This document shows positions 9,689 through 17,420 of a stretch of DNA of 64,000 nucleotides, piece after piece. The stretch is from Arthrobacter_D sp015752045. GTDB lineage: Bacteria > Actinomycetota > Actinomycetes > Actinomycetales > Micrococcaceae. A program made the position numbers and the translations under genes. Where the stretch lies: assembly GCF_015752045.1 (NCBI RefSeq), contig NZ_JADOUS010000002.1:248001-312000 (forward strand), read 5' to 3'. A model generated the notes under the pieces. That model was not told the origin of the DNA. It did no database searches and saw only the letters and a program-made list of their open reading frames with translations. The first letter of the stretch is position 1. Each line of letters begins with the position of its first letter.

Positions 9689-12390
9689 CCGAGTGGTGCC
9701 GGGAACAGCTCCGCGAGCTGGGAGCGGGAGGACACGTGCAGTTTCGAGTAGATCTGGTACAGGTGCCCCTCGATCGTCCGGACGGACACGCACATGGCCT
9801 CGGCGATCTCCCGGTTCATCAGGCCGCCGACCGCCAGTTGGGCGATCTCCGCCTCCCGCGGAGTGAGGCAGTCGAGCTGGGAGGTGGGGCCGTTGGCGTC
9901 CATGTCGGCCAGGACGCGCCGCGCCCGCTGCTGGACCTCGCGCACCGTCGACTTGTCGCCCAGGGCGCGCGCCGCGTGGAGGGCCGAGCGGGCGGCATCC
10001 CGCCCGAAGTTCTGGTCCCCGCCGGCGGCGGCGAGGTCCATCGCCTGCAGGAGCACCTCGGCGTCGCGGTGGCTCACACCCTTCGCGAACGTCTCGCACA
10101 GGTGCGCGTAGGGTCCCTGCACGCGGGCGGCGACATCGGAGACCTCCGCGAGGGCTCCGCTGCTGCCGAGCCGGACCGCGCTCGTGAACGCGGACAGCGC
10201 GAACAGGGATGCACCGCGTTCCCTGTCGCTCCGCCCAAGGGCCTGCAGTTGACGGGCAGCGTCCGGTTTCGCCTCACGCAGTCCGACACTGAGGAGTTGC
10301 AGCTGGGACGCGATCCGGCGCACCAGCCAGGGATCGCCCGCAGCGGGTTCCGCGTGCACCAGGAACGGGATCGCGGCCCTGATGTTGTCCGTGATCGAGT
10401 GGCAGTAGGCGATGGCCGTCGCGGCGAGGGGGAGCACACGCTGCGGGTCGCCGACCCGCAGTTGATCGAAGGCGGGCGCCAGCACGGCCAGCGCATCCTC
10501 AGGGGTCCCGTACCGGCCGCGGACGAGTCCCAGGGCCAGCTGCACGGCCGAACTGTGGAACATCGCCGCGCTGTCCGTGTCCGCCAGGTGGAGCCTGCGT
10601 GAGCCCTGCTCCCAGGAGCCCGTGGCGCTGTAGATCGCGATCAGGCGCAGGTAGGCGAGTTCCCGGATCCGGGACGGGACGTCGGGCTCCTGCAGGCGGT
10701 CCGCCAGCGAATCGGCGAGTTGCAGGGCCTCCAGCTGGTTCTCCAGCATGGCCCACGCCTCGCCCAGCAGGATGTCACCCGCGATGCCCTGCTCGGCGCG
10801 CAGTGGGACCCCGGCCGAGCGGAGGGACAGCACGAGATCCCGCGCCTCGGCGAACCGGCCCTGCAGTGAGGCGACCTCGGCGCGGGCGATCACGACGTCC
10901 GCCCGGAGCCGGGCGCGTTCCTCCGGGTCGAGGCCGGCCTCGGATTCCAGCCGTTCGTCGGCCTCGTCGAAGCCTCCCTCCACACCGCCCAGCCCGAGCC
11001 GGTGGCGCAGGAGGACACCGGTGAGGAGCAGTGGCACCGCGTCCGTCGCCGGCGCATCGTCGAGCAGTGGACCGATGAGCACCAATGTGTTGCCGGCGTC
11101 CTGGAAGCGTCCGGTGAATGTGAGTGCCCTGAGGCGCTCGACGGCGGCGGCGGCCGACAGGCGGTGCTCATCGCCGAGCTCGGCGTACGCGACGGCGTTG
11201 CAGTACCGGCCGGCCCTGTTGGCCGACCGCGCTGCGGCGAGGGCGATCCCGGCGGGGACCGGGCGCTGGCACTTCAGCAGCCATTCCGTATGTCGCTCCG
11301 GGTCGAGCAGGTCGCCGAGCCGGGCGCCGTCGACCCACTGCCCGTACAGCTCGCCGGCACGCTGCGCGGAGAGGGACGCGGCCGTGCCCGCAGCGATCAC
11401 GGGGTTGTGGAACTCGACGAGCTCCTGGTCCGCATGCCTCACCCCGAGCAGGCCCGCGGTCTGGAGGGCGTCGAGGTCGGTACTTCCCGTGATGGCCTGT
11501 GCGACGGCGAGGGGCAACCGTCCCGCCAGCGCGACGACGTGGGCGATCTCCTGCTGCCCGGCGGGCAGCTCCTCGAGGATCAGCTGGGCCGCCTCGGCGA
11601 TCTCGGTCGGGACGAAGGTGCTGCCCGGCAGGAGCACCCAGGTGTCCCCGTGCCGCACCACGCTGCGTCCGCGGACCGCCCGGATCGAGGCCTGCAGGAA
11701 CCGCGCGTTCCCGCCGCTCATGCGGTACAGCAGCGCCGCGGCCTCGGCACTCACTGCTCCCTGCAGCTCGGCGGCCACGAACGCCCGCGCCTCCAGGGCA
11801 TCGAACGGCGCGAGGTCGAAGCGGCGCAGGGAGCCGTCCCGCCAGAGACCGGCGAACTGGGGGTCGGCTGCGGCGAAGTCCTGCGCCGTCAGCAGCACGC
11901 TGGCGGTTCCTCCGAGCACGAGCTGCCCGATCAGTGCGGCCGAGGACGGATCGAGGTACTCGACGTTGTCCACGGCGAGGACCACGCGGCGCCCGCGCGC
12001 CTGCTGGTTCAGGAAGTCGGCGACGGCACGGAGCACCATCACGGGATGCTCGACGACGTCCGCCTCGAGTTCCGAGAGGAGGAAGTTGACCGGCCGGTAG
12101 GCCTGGTGCCGGAAGCCCCTGGAACCCCGGATGCGGAGGACGTAGAGGGTCTCAGCACTGGAGGACAGCACCTGCTGCACCACGGCGGTCTTGCCCACGC
12201 CCGCCTCCCCCACGAGGACGGCGCCGACCGATCCGGGGGCGGTCAGGGCCTCACCGACAGCCCCGAGGACATCCGCGCGACCGACGAAAGGAGGCGCGTC
12301 GTCCGGTGCGAGGCTCGGGCCCGGGCGTGTGCCGGGGCCGTGGCCCGGGATGGATCGAGCAGCTGACAGGCCCTGGACACTCGCGGCCAT
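9685..12390 (-). CDS. Large ATP-binding LuxR-family (LAL-type) transcriptional regulator
   Basis: 901 residues from ATG at 12390, chosen because AGGA lies 9 nt upstream. An in-frame extension to 12489 would have an atypical Ser/Cys-rich N-terminus. Walker A is GEAGVGKT at 61-68, with Walker B-like RRVVLAVDNVEYLD. The helical middle leads to a C-terminal LuxR helix-turn-helix (LTPREAEIAQLAVGGLMNREIAE, RTIEGHLYQIYSKLHV). The end is notably similar to the first gene of LAL operon 1 (GHLYQI.SKLHVS), so the first genes of the two operons are paralogues. The upstream gap carries the densest cluster of CTACTYG motifs in the window, which may indicate autoregulation. Confidence 0.9.
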   Translation of the reverse strand: MAASVQGLSAARSIPGHGPGTRPGPSLAPDDAPPFVGRADVLGAVGEALTAPGSVGAVLVGEAGVGKTAVVQQVLSSSAETLYVLRIRGSRGFRHQAYRPVNFLLSELEADVVEHPVMVLRAVADFLNQQARGRRVVLAVDNVEYLDPSSAALIGQLVLGGTASVLLTAQDFAAADPQFAGLWRDGSLRRFDLAPFDALEARAFVAAELQGAVSAEAAALLYRMSGGNARFLQASIRAVRGRSVVRHGDTWVLLPGSTFVPTEIAEAAQLILEELPAGQQEIAHVVALAGRLPLAVAQAITGSTDLDALQTAGLLGVRHADQELVEFHNPVIAAGTAASLSAQRAGELYGQWVDGARLGDLLDPERHTEWLLKCQRPVPAGIALAAARSANRAGRYCNAVAYAELGDEHRLSAAAAVERLRALTFTGRFQDAGNTLVLIGPLLDDAPATDAVPLLLTGVLLRHRLGLGGVEGGFDEADERLESEAGLDPEERARLRADVVIARAEVASLQGRFAEARDLVLSLRSAGVPLRAEQGIAGDILLGEAWAMLENQLEALQLADSLADRLQEPDVPSRIRELAYLRLIAIYSATGSWEQGSRRLHLADTDSAAMFHSSAVQLALGLVRGRYGTPEDALAVLAPAFDQLRVGDPQRVLPLAATAIAYCHSITDNIRAAIPFLVHAEPAAGDPWLVRRIASQLQLLSVGLREAKPDAARQLQALGRSDRERGASLFALSAFTSAVRLGSSGALAEVSDVAARVQGPYAHLCETFAKGVSHRDAEVLLQAMDLAAAGGDQNFGRDAARSALHAARALGDKSTVREVQQRARRVLADMDANGPTSQLDCLTPREAEIAQLAVGGLMNREIAEAMCVSVRTIEGHLYQIYSKLHVSSRSQLAELFPAPLG

Positions 12391-12440
12391 GGGACCACAT
12401 CCTAAGTTCGAAGGGGGGTCGTTCGCCTCCGAGCCTAGGA

Positions 12441-12565
12441 AGAGTAGCGACGAGCTACACGAGTAGCACTTACGGGAGTTGCACTCCACCTACTCGAGTT
12501 TTACCCACAAAACTACTGTGCAACTACCTAAAATCGCTTGGGAAACTACTTGTCAGTGCGAGTAG
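12441..12565. promoter_or_regulatory. Cluster of CTACTYG-type motifs with a dyad, upstream of LAL operon 2
   Basis: Between prs and LAL operon 2 lie AGAGTAG (12441), CGAGTAG (12460), CTACTCG (about 12490), CTACTGT (about 12513), CTACTTG (12546) and CGAGTAG (12559). The last two form an imperfect 7-bp inverted repeat with a 6-bp spacer, the geometry expected of a dimeric operator. A palindromic ACTCGAGT lies at about 12492. Binding by one of the LuxR proteins is inferred. Confidence 0.5.
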
Positions 12566-12589
12566 CTCCCTGACCGTCGCGGCGCCCGC

Positions 12590-13570
12590 TCAGGAGTTGC
12601 CGTCGAACAGGCTGGTGACCGAGCCGTCGTCGAACACCTCGCGGATGGCCCGCGCGATCAGCGGGGCGATCGACAGCACGGTCAGCTGCGGGAACCGCTT
12701 CTCCGAGGGAATGGGCAGCGTGTTGGTGACCACGACCTCGCGGGCACCGGACTCTGCCAGGCGACGCGACGCCGGCTCCGAGAATACCGCATGCGTGGCC
12801 GCGATGATGACGTCCTTGGCGCCGGCGTTCTTGAGCACCTGGACCGCCCCGGAGATGGTGCCGCCGGTGTCGATCATGTCGTCGATCAGCACGCAGGTGC
12901 GGCCCTCCACCTGGCCCACGACCTGCTTGGAGACGGCCTGGTTGGGGACGGTCAGGTCCCGGCTCTTGTGCACGAAGGCGAGGGGGGCGCCCCCCAGGCG
13001 CTCCGCCCACTGCTCGGCCACGCGGACCCGGCCGGTGTCCGGCGAGACGACGGTGACGTTGTCGGCGTCGACCCTCGAACGGATGTAGTCCGCCAGCAGC
13101 GGGATGGCCATCAGGTGGTCCACGGGGCCGTCGAAGAAGCCCTGGATCTGGGAGGTGTGGAGGTCCACGGACATGAGCCTGTTGGCTCCGGCCGTCTTGT
13201 AGAGGTCCGCGACGAGGCGGGCGGAGATGGGCTCGCGACCCCGGCCCTTCTTGTCCTGGCGGGCGTAGGGGTAGAACGGCGAAACCACGGTGATGCGCTT
13301 GGCCGAGGCCCGCTTCAGCGAGTCGATCATGATGAGCTGTTCCATCAGCCAGTTGTTCAGGGGGGCCGGGTGCGCCTGGATCACGAAGACGTCCGTGCCG
13401 CGGACGCTCTCCCCCGACCGCACGTAGATCTCGCCGTTGGCGAAGTCGTAGGCCGAGACCGGCAGCAGCTCGGTACCCAGCCAGGAGGCGATCTCCTCCG
13501 CCAGCTCCGGGTGCGCGCGCCCCGAGGCCAGGACCAGCTTCTTCTCGCCGTGTGCGGTGATCTCGCTCAT
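12590..13570 (-). CDS. prs: Ribose-phosphate pyrophosphokinase
   Basis: 326 residues. It makes PRPP from ribose 5-phosphate and ATP for purine, pyrimidine, His, Trp and NAD synthesis. Diagnostic segments are the flexible-loop region PFYPYARQDKK, the metal-binding DLHTSQIQGFFDGPVDHL and the PRPP loop VLIDDMIDTGGT. Start ATG at 13570 overlaps the glmU stop (ATGA), the classic glmU-prs coupling. Its usual downstream neighbour rplY is displaced here by LAL operon 2. Confidence 0.97.
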   Translation of the reverse strand: MSEITAHGEKKLVLASGRAHPELAEEIASWLGTELLPVSAYDFANGEIYVRSGESVRGTDVFVIQAHPAPLNNWLMEQLIMIDSLKRASAKRITVVSPFYPYARQDKKGRGREPISARLVADLYKTAGANRLMSVDLHTSQIQGFFDGPVDHLMAIPLLADYIRSRVDADNVTVVSPDTGRVRVAEQWAERLGGAPLAFVHKSRDLTVPNQAVSKQVVGQVEGRTCVLIDDMIDTGGTISGAVQVLKNAGAKDVIIAATHAVFSEPASRRLAESGAREVVVTNTLPIPSEKRFPQLTVLSIAPLIARAIREVFDDGSVTSLFDGNS

Positions 13571-15087
13571 GCCTGGGTGCTCTTCTCTTCGGTGGGGGTG
13601 CTCGTGGGGGAGTCGGTGGAGGGGGTGCCCGCGGCAGCGGTGGCGGATGCTGAGCCGGAACGCTTCTGGGCCACCCAGCCGTCGATGTTCCGCTGGGCCG
13701 CGTCGGTCACGGCGAGCGCGCCCGCCGGGACGTCCTTCCGGACCACGGCGCCGGCTCCCGTGTAGGCGCCGTCGCCCATGCTCACCGGCGCGACGAAGAC
13801 CGTGTTCGAGCTGGTGCGGACGTGGGAGCCGATGACCGTGCGGTGCTTGTCCACGCCGTCGTAGTTGGCGGTGATGTTGCCGCAGCCGATGTTGGTGTAC
13901 TCGCCGATCTCGGCGTCGCCCGCGTACCCGAGGTGGGACAGCTTGGAGCCGCGGCCGACGGTCACGTTCTTCGTCTCGTAGAACGCGCCGATCTTGCCGT
14001 CCTCGCCGAGGACCGTGCCCGGGCGCAGGTAGGTGAAGGGGCCCACGCTGGCGCCGGCGCCGATGCGCGCGCCGCTGCCGTGCGTGCGGACCACGTGCGC
14101 ACCCTCGCCGATGACGACGTCGGTGAGCGTGGTGTCCGGGCCGACGACGGCGTCGCGCGCCACGACGGTCCCACCGTGGAGCTGCGTGCCGGGCAGGATG
14201 GTGACGTCCTCCTCGAGGACCACTGTGGCGTCGATCCAGGTGGTGGCCGGGTCCACGACCGTGACTCCCGCGAGCATCCACTGCTCGACGACGCGGCGGT
14301 TGAGTTCGACGCCCAGCGCGGCGAGCTGGACGCGGTCGTTGGCACCCTCGACCTGCCAGCGGTCCGCCTGCACGACGGCGGCGACGCGCCCGCCGTCGGC
14401 CCGGGCGATGGCCAGGACGTCCGTGAGGTACATCTCGCCCTGCGCGTTGGAGGCATCGACCTGCGTCAGGGCCCGCCGCAGGACGGCGGCGTCGAAGGCG
14501 TAGATGCCGGAGTTGACCTCGCGGATGGCACGCTGTTCGGGCGAGGCGTCCTTGTGCTCGACGATCGCGAGGACGGTGCCGTCCTCCTCGTGGCGCTGGA
14601 TGCGCCCGTACCCGGTAGGGTCCTCGAGGACCGCGGTGAGGACGGAGACGGCATTGCCCTCGCCGTGGTGGACCGTCACGAGCCGGCGCAGGGTCTCAGG
14701 GGTGAGCAGCGGGACGTCGCCGTAGGTGACGACCACGGTGCCGCTCACCGGGTTCCCGGTGCGTGCGTCGAGGCCCTCGAGCGCCACCTGGACGGCGCGT
14801 CCGGTCCCCGGCATCTCGTCCTGGTCGATCAGGACGGCGGCCGGATCCACGCTGCCGATGTGTTCGGCCACGCGGTCCCGTTCGTGGCGGACGACGACGG
14901 CCAGCTCCCGCGGCTCGAGGGCACGTGCGGCCCGCAGCGCGTGGCCGATCATGGAGACCCCGCCGATCCGGTGCAGGATCTTGGGGGTCCGCGACTTCAT
15001 GCGGGTGCCCGCGCCGGCGGCGAGGACGATGACGGCTGCCGGGACGTCGGGGTCCCCTAGGTGCGTGGTTTCGTCCTGGTTGCTCAC
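13567..15087 (-). CDS. glmU: Bifunctional N-acetylglucosamine-1-phosphate uridyltransferase / glucosamine-1-phosphate acetyltransferase
   Basis: 506 residues. It performs the last two steps to UDP-GlcNAc, feeding peptidoglycan synthesis. The N-terminal pyrophosphorylase (about 17-255) has AAGAGTRMKSRTPKILH with the conserved Arg and Lys, and TYGDVPLL. The C-terminal left-handed beta-helix (about 270-480) has GPFTYLRPGTVLGE, FYETKN and GYAGDAEIGEYTNIG. A Thr/Ser-rich tail follows. It overlaps prs by 4 nt and lies 71 nt after tRNA-Gln on the same strand. Confidence 0.97.
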   Translation of the reverse strand: MSNQDETTHLGDPDVPAAVIVLAAGAGTRMKSRTPKILHRIGGVSMIGHALRAARALEPRELAVVVRHERDRVAEHIGSVDPAAVLIDQDEMPGTGRAVQVALEGLDARTGNPVSGTVVVTYGDVPLLTPETLRRLVTVHHGEGNAVSVLTAVLEDPTGYGRIQRHEEDGTVLAIVEHKDASPEQRAIREVNSGIYAFDAAVLRRALTQVDASNAQGEMYLTDVLAIARADGGRVAAVVQADRWQVEGANDRVQLAALGVELNRRVVEQWMLAGVTVVDPATTWIDATVVLEEDVTILPGTQLHGGTVVARDAVVGPDTTLTDVVIGEGAHVVRTHGSGARIGAGASVGPFTYLRPGTVLGEDGKIGAFYETKNVTVGRGSKLSHLGYAGDAEIGEYTNIGCGNITANYDGVDKHRTVIGSHVRTSSNTVFVAPVSMGDGAYTGAGAVVRKDVPAGALAVTDAAQRNIDGWVAQKRSGSASATAAAGTPSTDSPTSTPTEEKSTQA

Positions 15088-15158
15088 GAAGAAGCGCTCC
15101 TACCTGTAGGTGACCGGCGTGTGCGGCGGACTGGCCGATCCGGCCAGCGCCTCCCCCG

Positions 15159-15230
15159 TTCCGCCCATAGGATTCGAACCTATACTCCACAGCTCCAAAG
15201 GCTGGGGTGCTGCCATTACACCAGGGCGGA
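15159..15230 (-). tRNA. tRNA-Gln(TTG)
   Basis: 72 nt on the minus strand. The acceptor arms TCCGCCC and GGGCGGA pair perfectly with discriminator A. The anticodon loop CTTTGGA gives anticodon TTG. The T-arm GGTTCGAATCC is canonical. CCA is not encoded. The outermost anticodon-stem pair appears to be a C-U mismatch. tRNA-Gln just upstream of glmU is a familiar actinobacterial arrangement. Confidence 0.95.
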
Positions 15231-15344
15231 CCGCGACGTGCTCCGGTGGGCCGGAGCATGTGCGCACGGTTATCTAGTTTGCCATGCCTGCAGGACTTTG
15301 CCACGACGGGTCCCGCGCCGGGCGGGGCTGTCGCCGGACGACCA

Positions 15345-15373
15345 TTGAAGCCCCCGCGCGGCGGGGCTAGATT
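15345..15373 (+). promoter_or_regulatory. Promoter of the 15380 gene (leaderless type)
   Basis: TTGAAG at 15345-15350 and TAGATT at 15368-15373 are separated by 17 nt. The hexamer ends 6 nt before the ATG, so the transcript would start at or next to the start codon. Confidence 0.55.
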
Positions 15374-15379
15374 ACGACC

Positions 15380-15919
15380 ATGCGTCCTCCCCGGCCAGAG
15401 ATGTCCAACGCCGTCCCGCCTCCCGTGCTCAGGGAGGCGACTCCTCCCCCGCTGGTCCGGTACGTGGGCGCACTGTGGCTCATGGGCGGCGTCCTCGGCG
15501 TGGCGGCGCTCGTCGTCGCCTACCTCGACCGCGACACGCACCTGGCCGGTCTCCGGGAGACCGCCGCGAGCATCGACGGCGCAGCGGACGCCACGCGGCT
15601 GGACCAGGTCGCCTCGATCGCCCTCTGGGGAACGCTCGCCCTGTTCGCGCTGGTCGTGGTGGTCGAGGTGGTCGAGGTGCTCCTCGTCCGACCGTTGATG
15701 CGCGGCGTGGGCCGCGTGCGCTGGGCGCTCCTCGTGGCGCTCGTGCTCGATGCGGGTGCTGTCCTGCTGGTGTTCGCCTTCCTCGGTGACGGCTCCTCGG
15801 GGTTCCAGCCCACGCCCCATCTGGCGGGTGTCCAGCTGGCGGTCGCAACCCTCGCGTTCCTCCTGGGCCTGCTCCCCCCGGCCTCACGCTGGTTCAGGGA
15901 CGTGCGCCCCCCGCGCTGA
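15380..15919 (+). CDS. Hypothetical four-helix membrane protein
   Basis: 179 residues, family not recognised. After a Pro-rich N-terminus there are four hydrophobic segments, near 28-48, 77-98, 111-133 and 148-168. A soluble loop between the first two (RETAASIDGAADATRLDQ) is probably external. The promoter points to a leaderless mRNA. It converges on the dynamin-like gene with a 26-bp 3' overlap. Nothing indicates a catalytic role. Confidence 0.7.
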   Translation: MRPPRPEMSNAVPPPVLREATPPPLVRYVGALWLMGGVLGVAALVVAYLDRDTHLAGLRETAASIDGAADATRLDQVASIALWGTLALFALVVVVEVVEVLLVRPLMRGVGRVRWALLVALVLDAGAVLLVFAFLGDGSSGFQPTPHLAGVQLAVATLAFLLGLLPPASRWFRDVRPPR

Positions 15920-17420
15920 CGGTCACGACTGCGGGTTCCGGCTCGCTCACAGGGGTGGCCGGACCTGCACGGACCACCAGTTCCTCGCAGGTGCGCACCA
16001 CGATCTGGCACGCCTCCAGGGCCGCGCGGCTGGTCAGCGGATTCTCGGCCAGCACGCGCCACCGGTGCAGCCGCCCGAGCGCGGCGGACCGCACGTCCCC
16101 GGGGTCGGGGGTCGGGGGCAACCCGAGTCGGTCCGCAGCGGAGGTGCCCGAGCCTCCGACCAGGCGCTCGGCGTCGGCCACCGCGGGTGCGGGCAGCGGG
16201 ACGCGGCCGGCGCGCAGCGCGGAGAGCAGTGTCAGTTCGTTCATCTCGTGGGCTGTGGCCGTGATCCTCTCCACTCCGGCGTGCAGCCGCGCGGCGGCCT
16301 CCCGTGGATGCGCGGCCAGGATCACCTCGAGCCCGGTCAGTGCCGTCCGCACCCGCAGGGCGGTGGCCCGCGCGTGGAACTGCCGCGTCATGAGCGTCAT
16401 CAGCTGGTCGAGCCCGCTGCGCCGCGCCAGCTCGTGGGCCAGCGCCGTCGCACTGCCCGTCCCGCCGCGTACCAGGGCGGCCCCCAGCCGGAGCCCGAAC
16501 AGCCCGAAACGGTCGAGCAGGCGCGCCGCGTCCTCCGTCGAGATGCCGAGGTCCGGGCTTCCGGCGACGAAGCGGTCCGCCGAGATGAGGGTTCGCTCCC
16601 GGCCGGTCCTGTCCAGTGCGGCCAGCGCCACGAACACCTGGTACTCCGCCTGCCGCAGGGTCCGCGCGCTCTGGGCGAGCAGTCCGGCCATGGGGAGCAC
16701 GTCGAGCACCAGCGACCTGAGGGACGGATCGGCCCGGTAGCGGTCGGCGATGTGGGAGGCGGCGATGAGCGAATCGAGCCGCCCCGCGCCCACTTCGTCA
16801 GCCCGCGACAGGACGGCGAGCGCGTTCACCGTGCCCGAGCGGGCGGCACTCGTGTCGTGGAAGGCCTCGAGGAACAGCAGGTCCGAGGCGTGGAGGTGCC
16901 GCATCAGGTAGATGACGGCGTCCGCCTCGGACGGTGCGTCCTCCGGGGTGAGAAACCGGGTGCTGCGCTCGGAGACGTCAGTGGAGAGCGAGGCGATGCC
17001 CGGGGTGTCGATCAGGGTCATCGCGCGGAGGTTCTCGGCCGGCCAGTCGACCACGAGGCGCGCCACCTCCTCGGCCTGCTGTCCGCCGAGGTCGAACACC
17101 AGCCGCCCCTCCACCCTGGTGATGGGCAGCAGCCGCGGCTCGCCCTCCAGCGGGTGCAGGGTGATCCGGGGCGTCGCCGCGTACCGGTACCAGGTGATGA
17201 TCCGCGTACATTCCCCGGTGTCGGTGGGGGCGATCTCCTCGCCGATGATCGCGTTGAGGAGGGTGGATTTGCCGGCCTTGACCATGCCGGCGACGGCGAC
17301 ACGCAGCGGTTCACGCAGGCGCCGTGCATACCCCTCGAGCTCGGCACGCACCGCCGGGTCGTCGTCGTAGACCCGGAGGGCGTCCGCGAGGAGCGCCTCG
17401 ACGGCGCCGCTGTCCCTCAC
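15894..17420 (-). CDS. Dynamin-like GTPase, IniC-like
   Basis: 508 residues. The GTPase domain has G1 GMVKAGKS at 45-52, a conserved Thr in the switch region, G3 DTPG at 138-141 and G4 SRAD at 205-208. A helical bundle follows. No clear transmembrane hairpin is visible, unlike the upstream partner. The GTG start overlaps the stop of the IniA-like gene (GTGA). Two adjacent dynamins after an IniB-like gene match mycobacterial iniB-iniA-iniC, where IniA and IniC act in membrane maintenance under cell-wall stress. That role here rests on synteny and fold. Upstream in-frame extension to 18146 lies inside the partner gene and is rejected. Confidence 0.85.
   Translation of the reverse strand: MRDSGAVEALLADALRVYDDDPAVRAELEGYARRLREPLRVAVAGMVKAGKSTLLNAIIGEEIAPTDTGECTRIITWYRYAATPRITLHPLEGEPRLLPITRVEGRLVFDLGGQQAEEVARLVVDWPAENLRAMTLIDTPGIASLSTDVSERSTRFLTPEDAPSEADAVIYLMRHLHASDLLFLEAFHDTSAARSGTVNALAVLSRADEVGAGRLDSLIAASHIADRYRADPSLRSLVLDVLPMAGLLAQSARTLRQAEYQVFVALAALDRTGRERTLISADRFVAGSPDLGISTEDAARLLDRFGLFGLRLGAALVRGGTGSATALAHELARRSGLDQLMTLMTRQFHARATALRVRTALTGLEVILAAHPREAAARLHAGVERITATAHEMNELTLLSALRAGRVPLPAPAVADAERLVGGSGTSAADRLGLPPTPDPGDVRSAALGRLHRWRVLAENPLTSRAALEACQIVVRTCEELVVRAGPATPVSEPEPAVVTVSAGGARP

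Noticed and set aside
7004..10099. Longer N-terminus for the second LAL gene of operon 2
   Set aside because: The extra part reads out of frame through the helix-turn-helix end of the upstream LAL gene. The ATGA overlap at 9688 gives a natural start.
1..12390. LAL block as part of an integrative element
   Set aside because: No integrase, transposase, tRNA-associated direct repeats or att-like ends were seen, and GC is similar to the surroundings except in the 6.5-7.0 kb gap.
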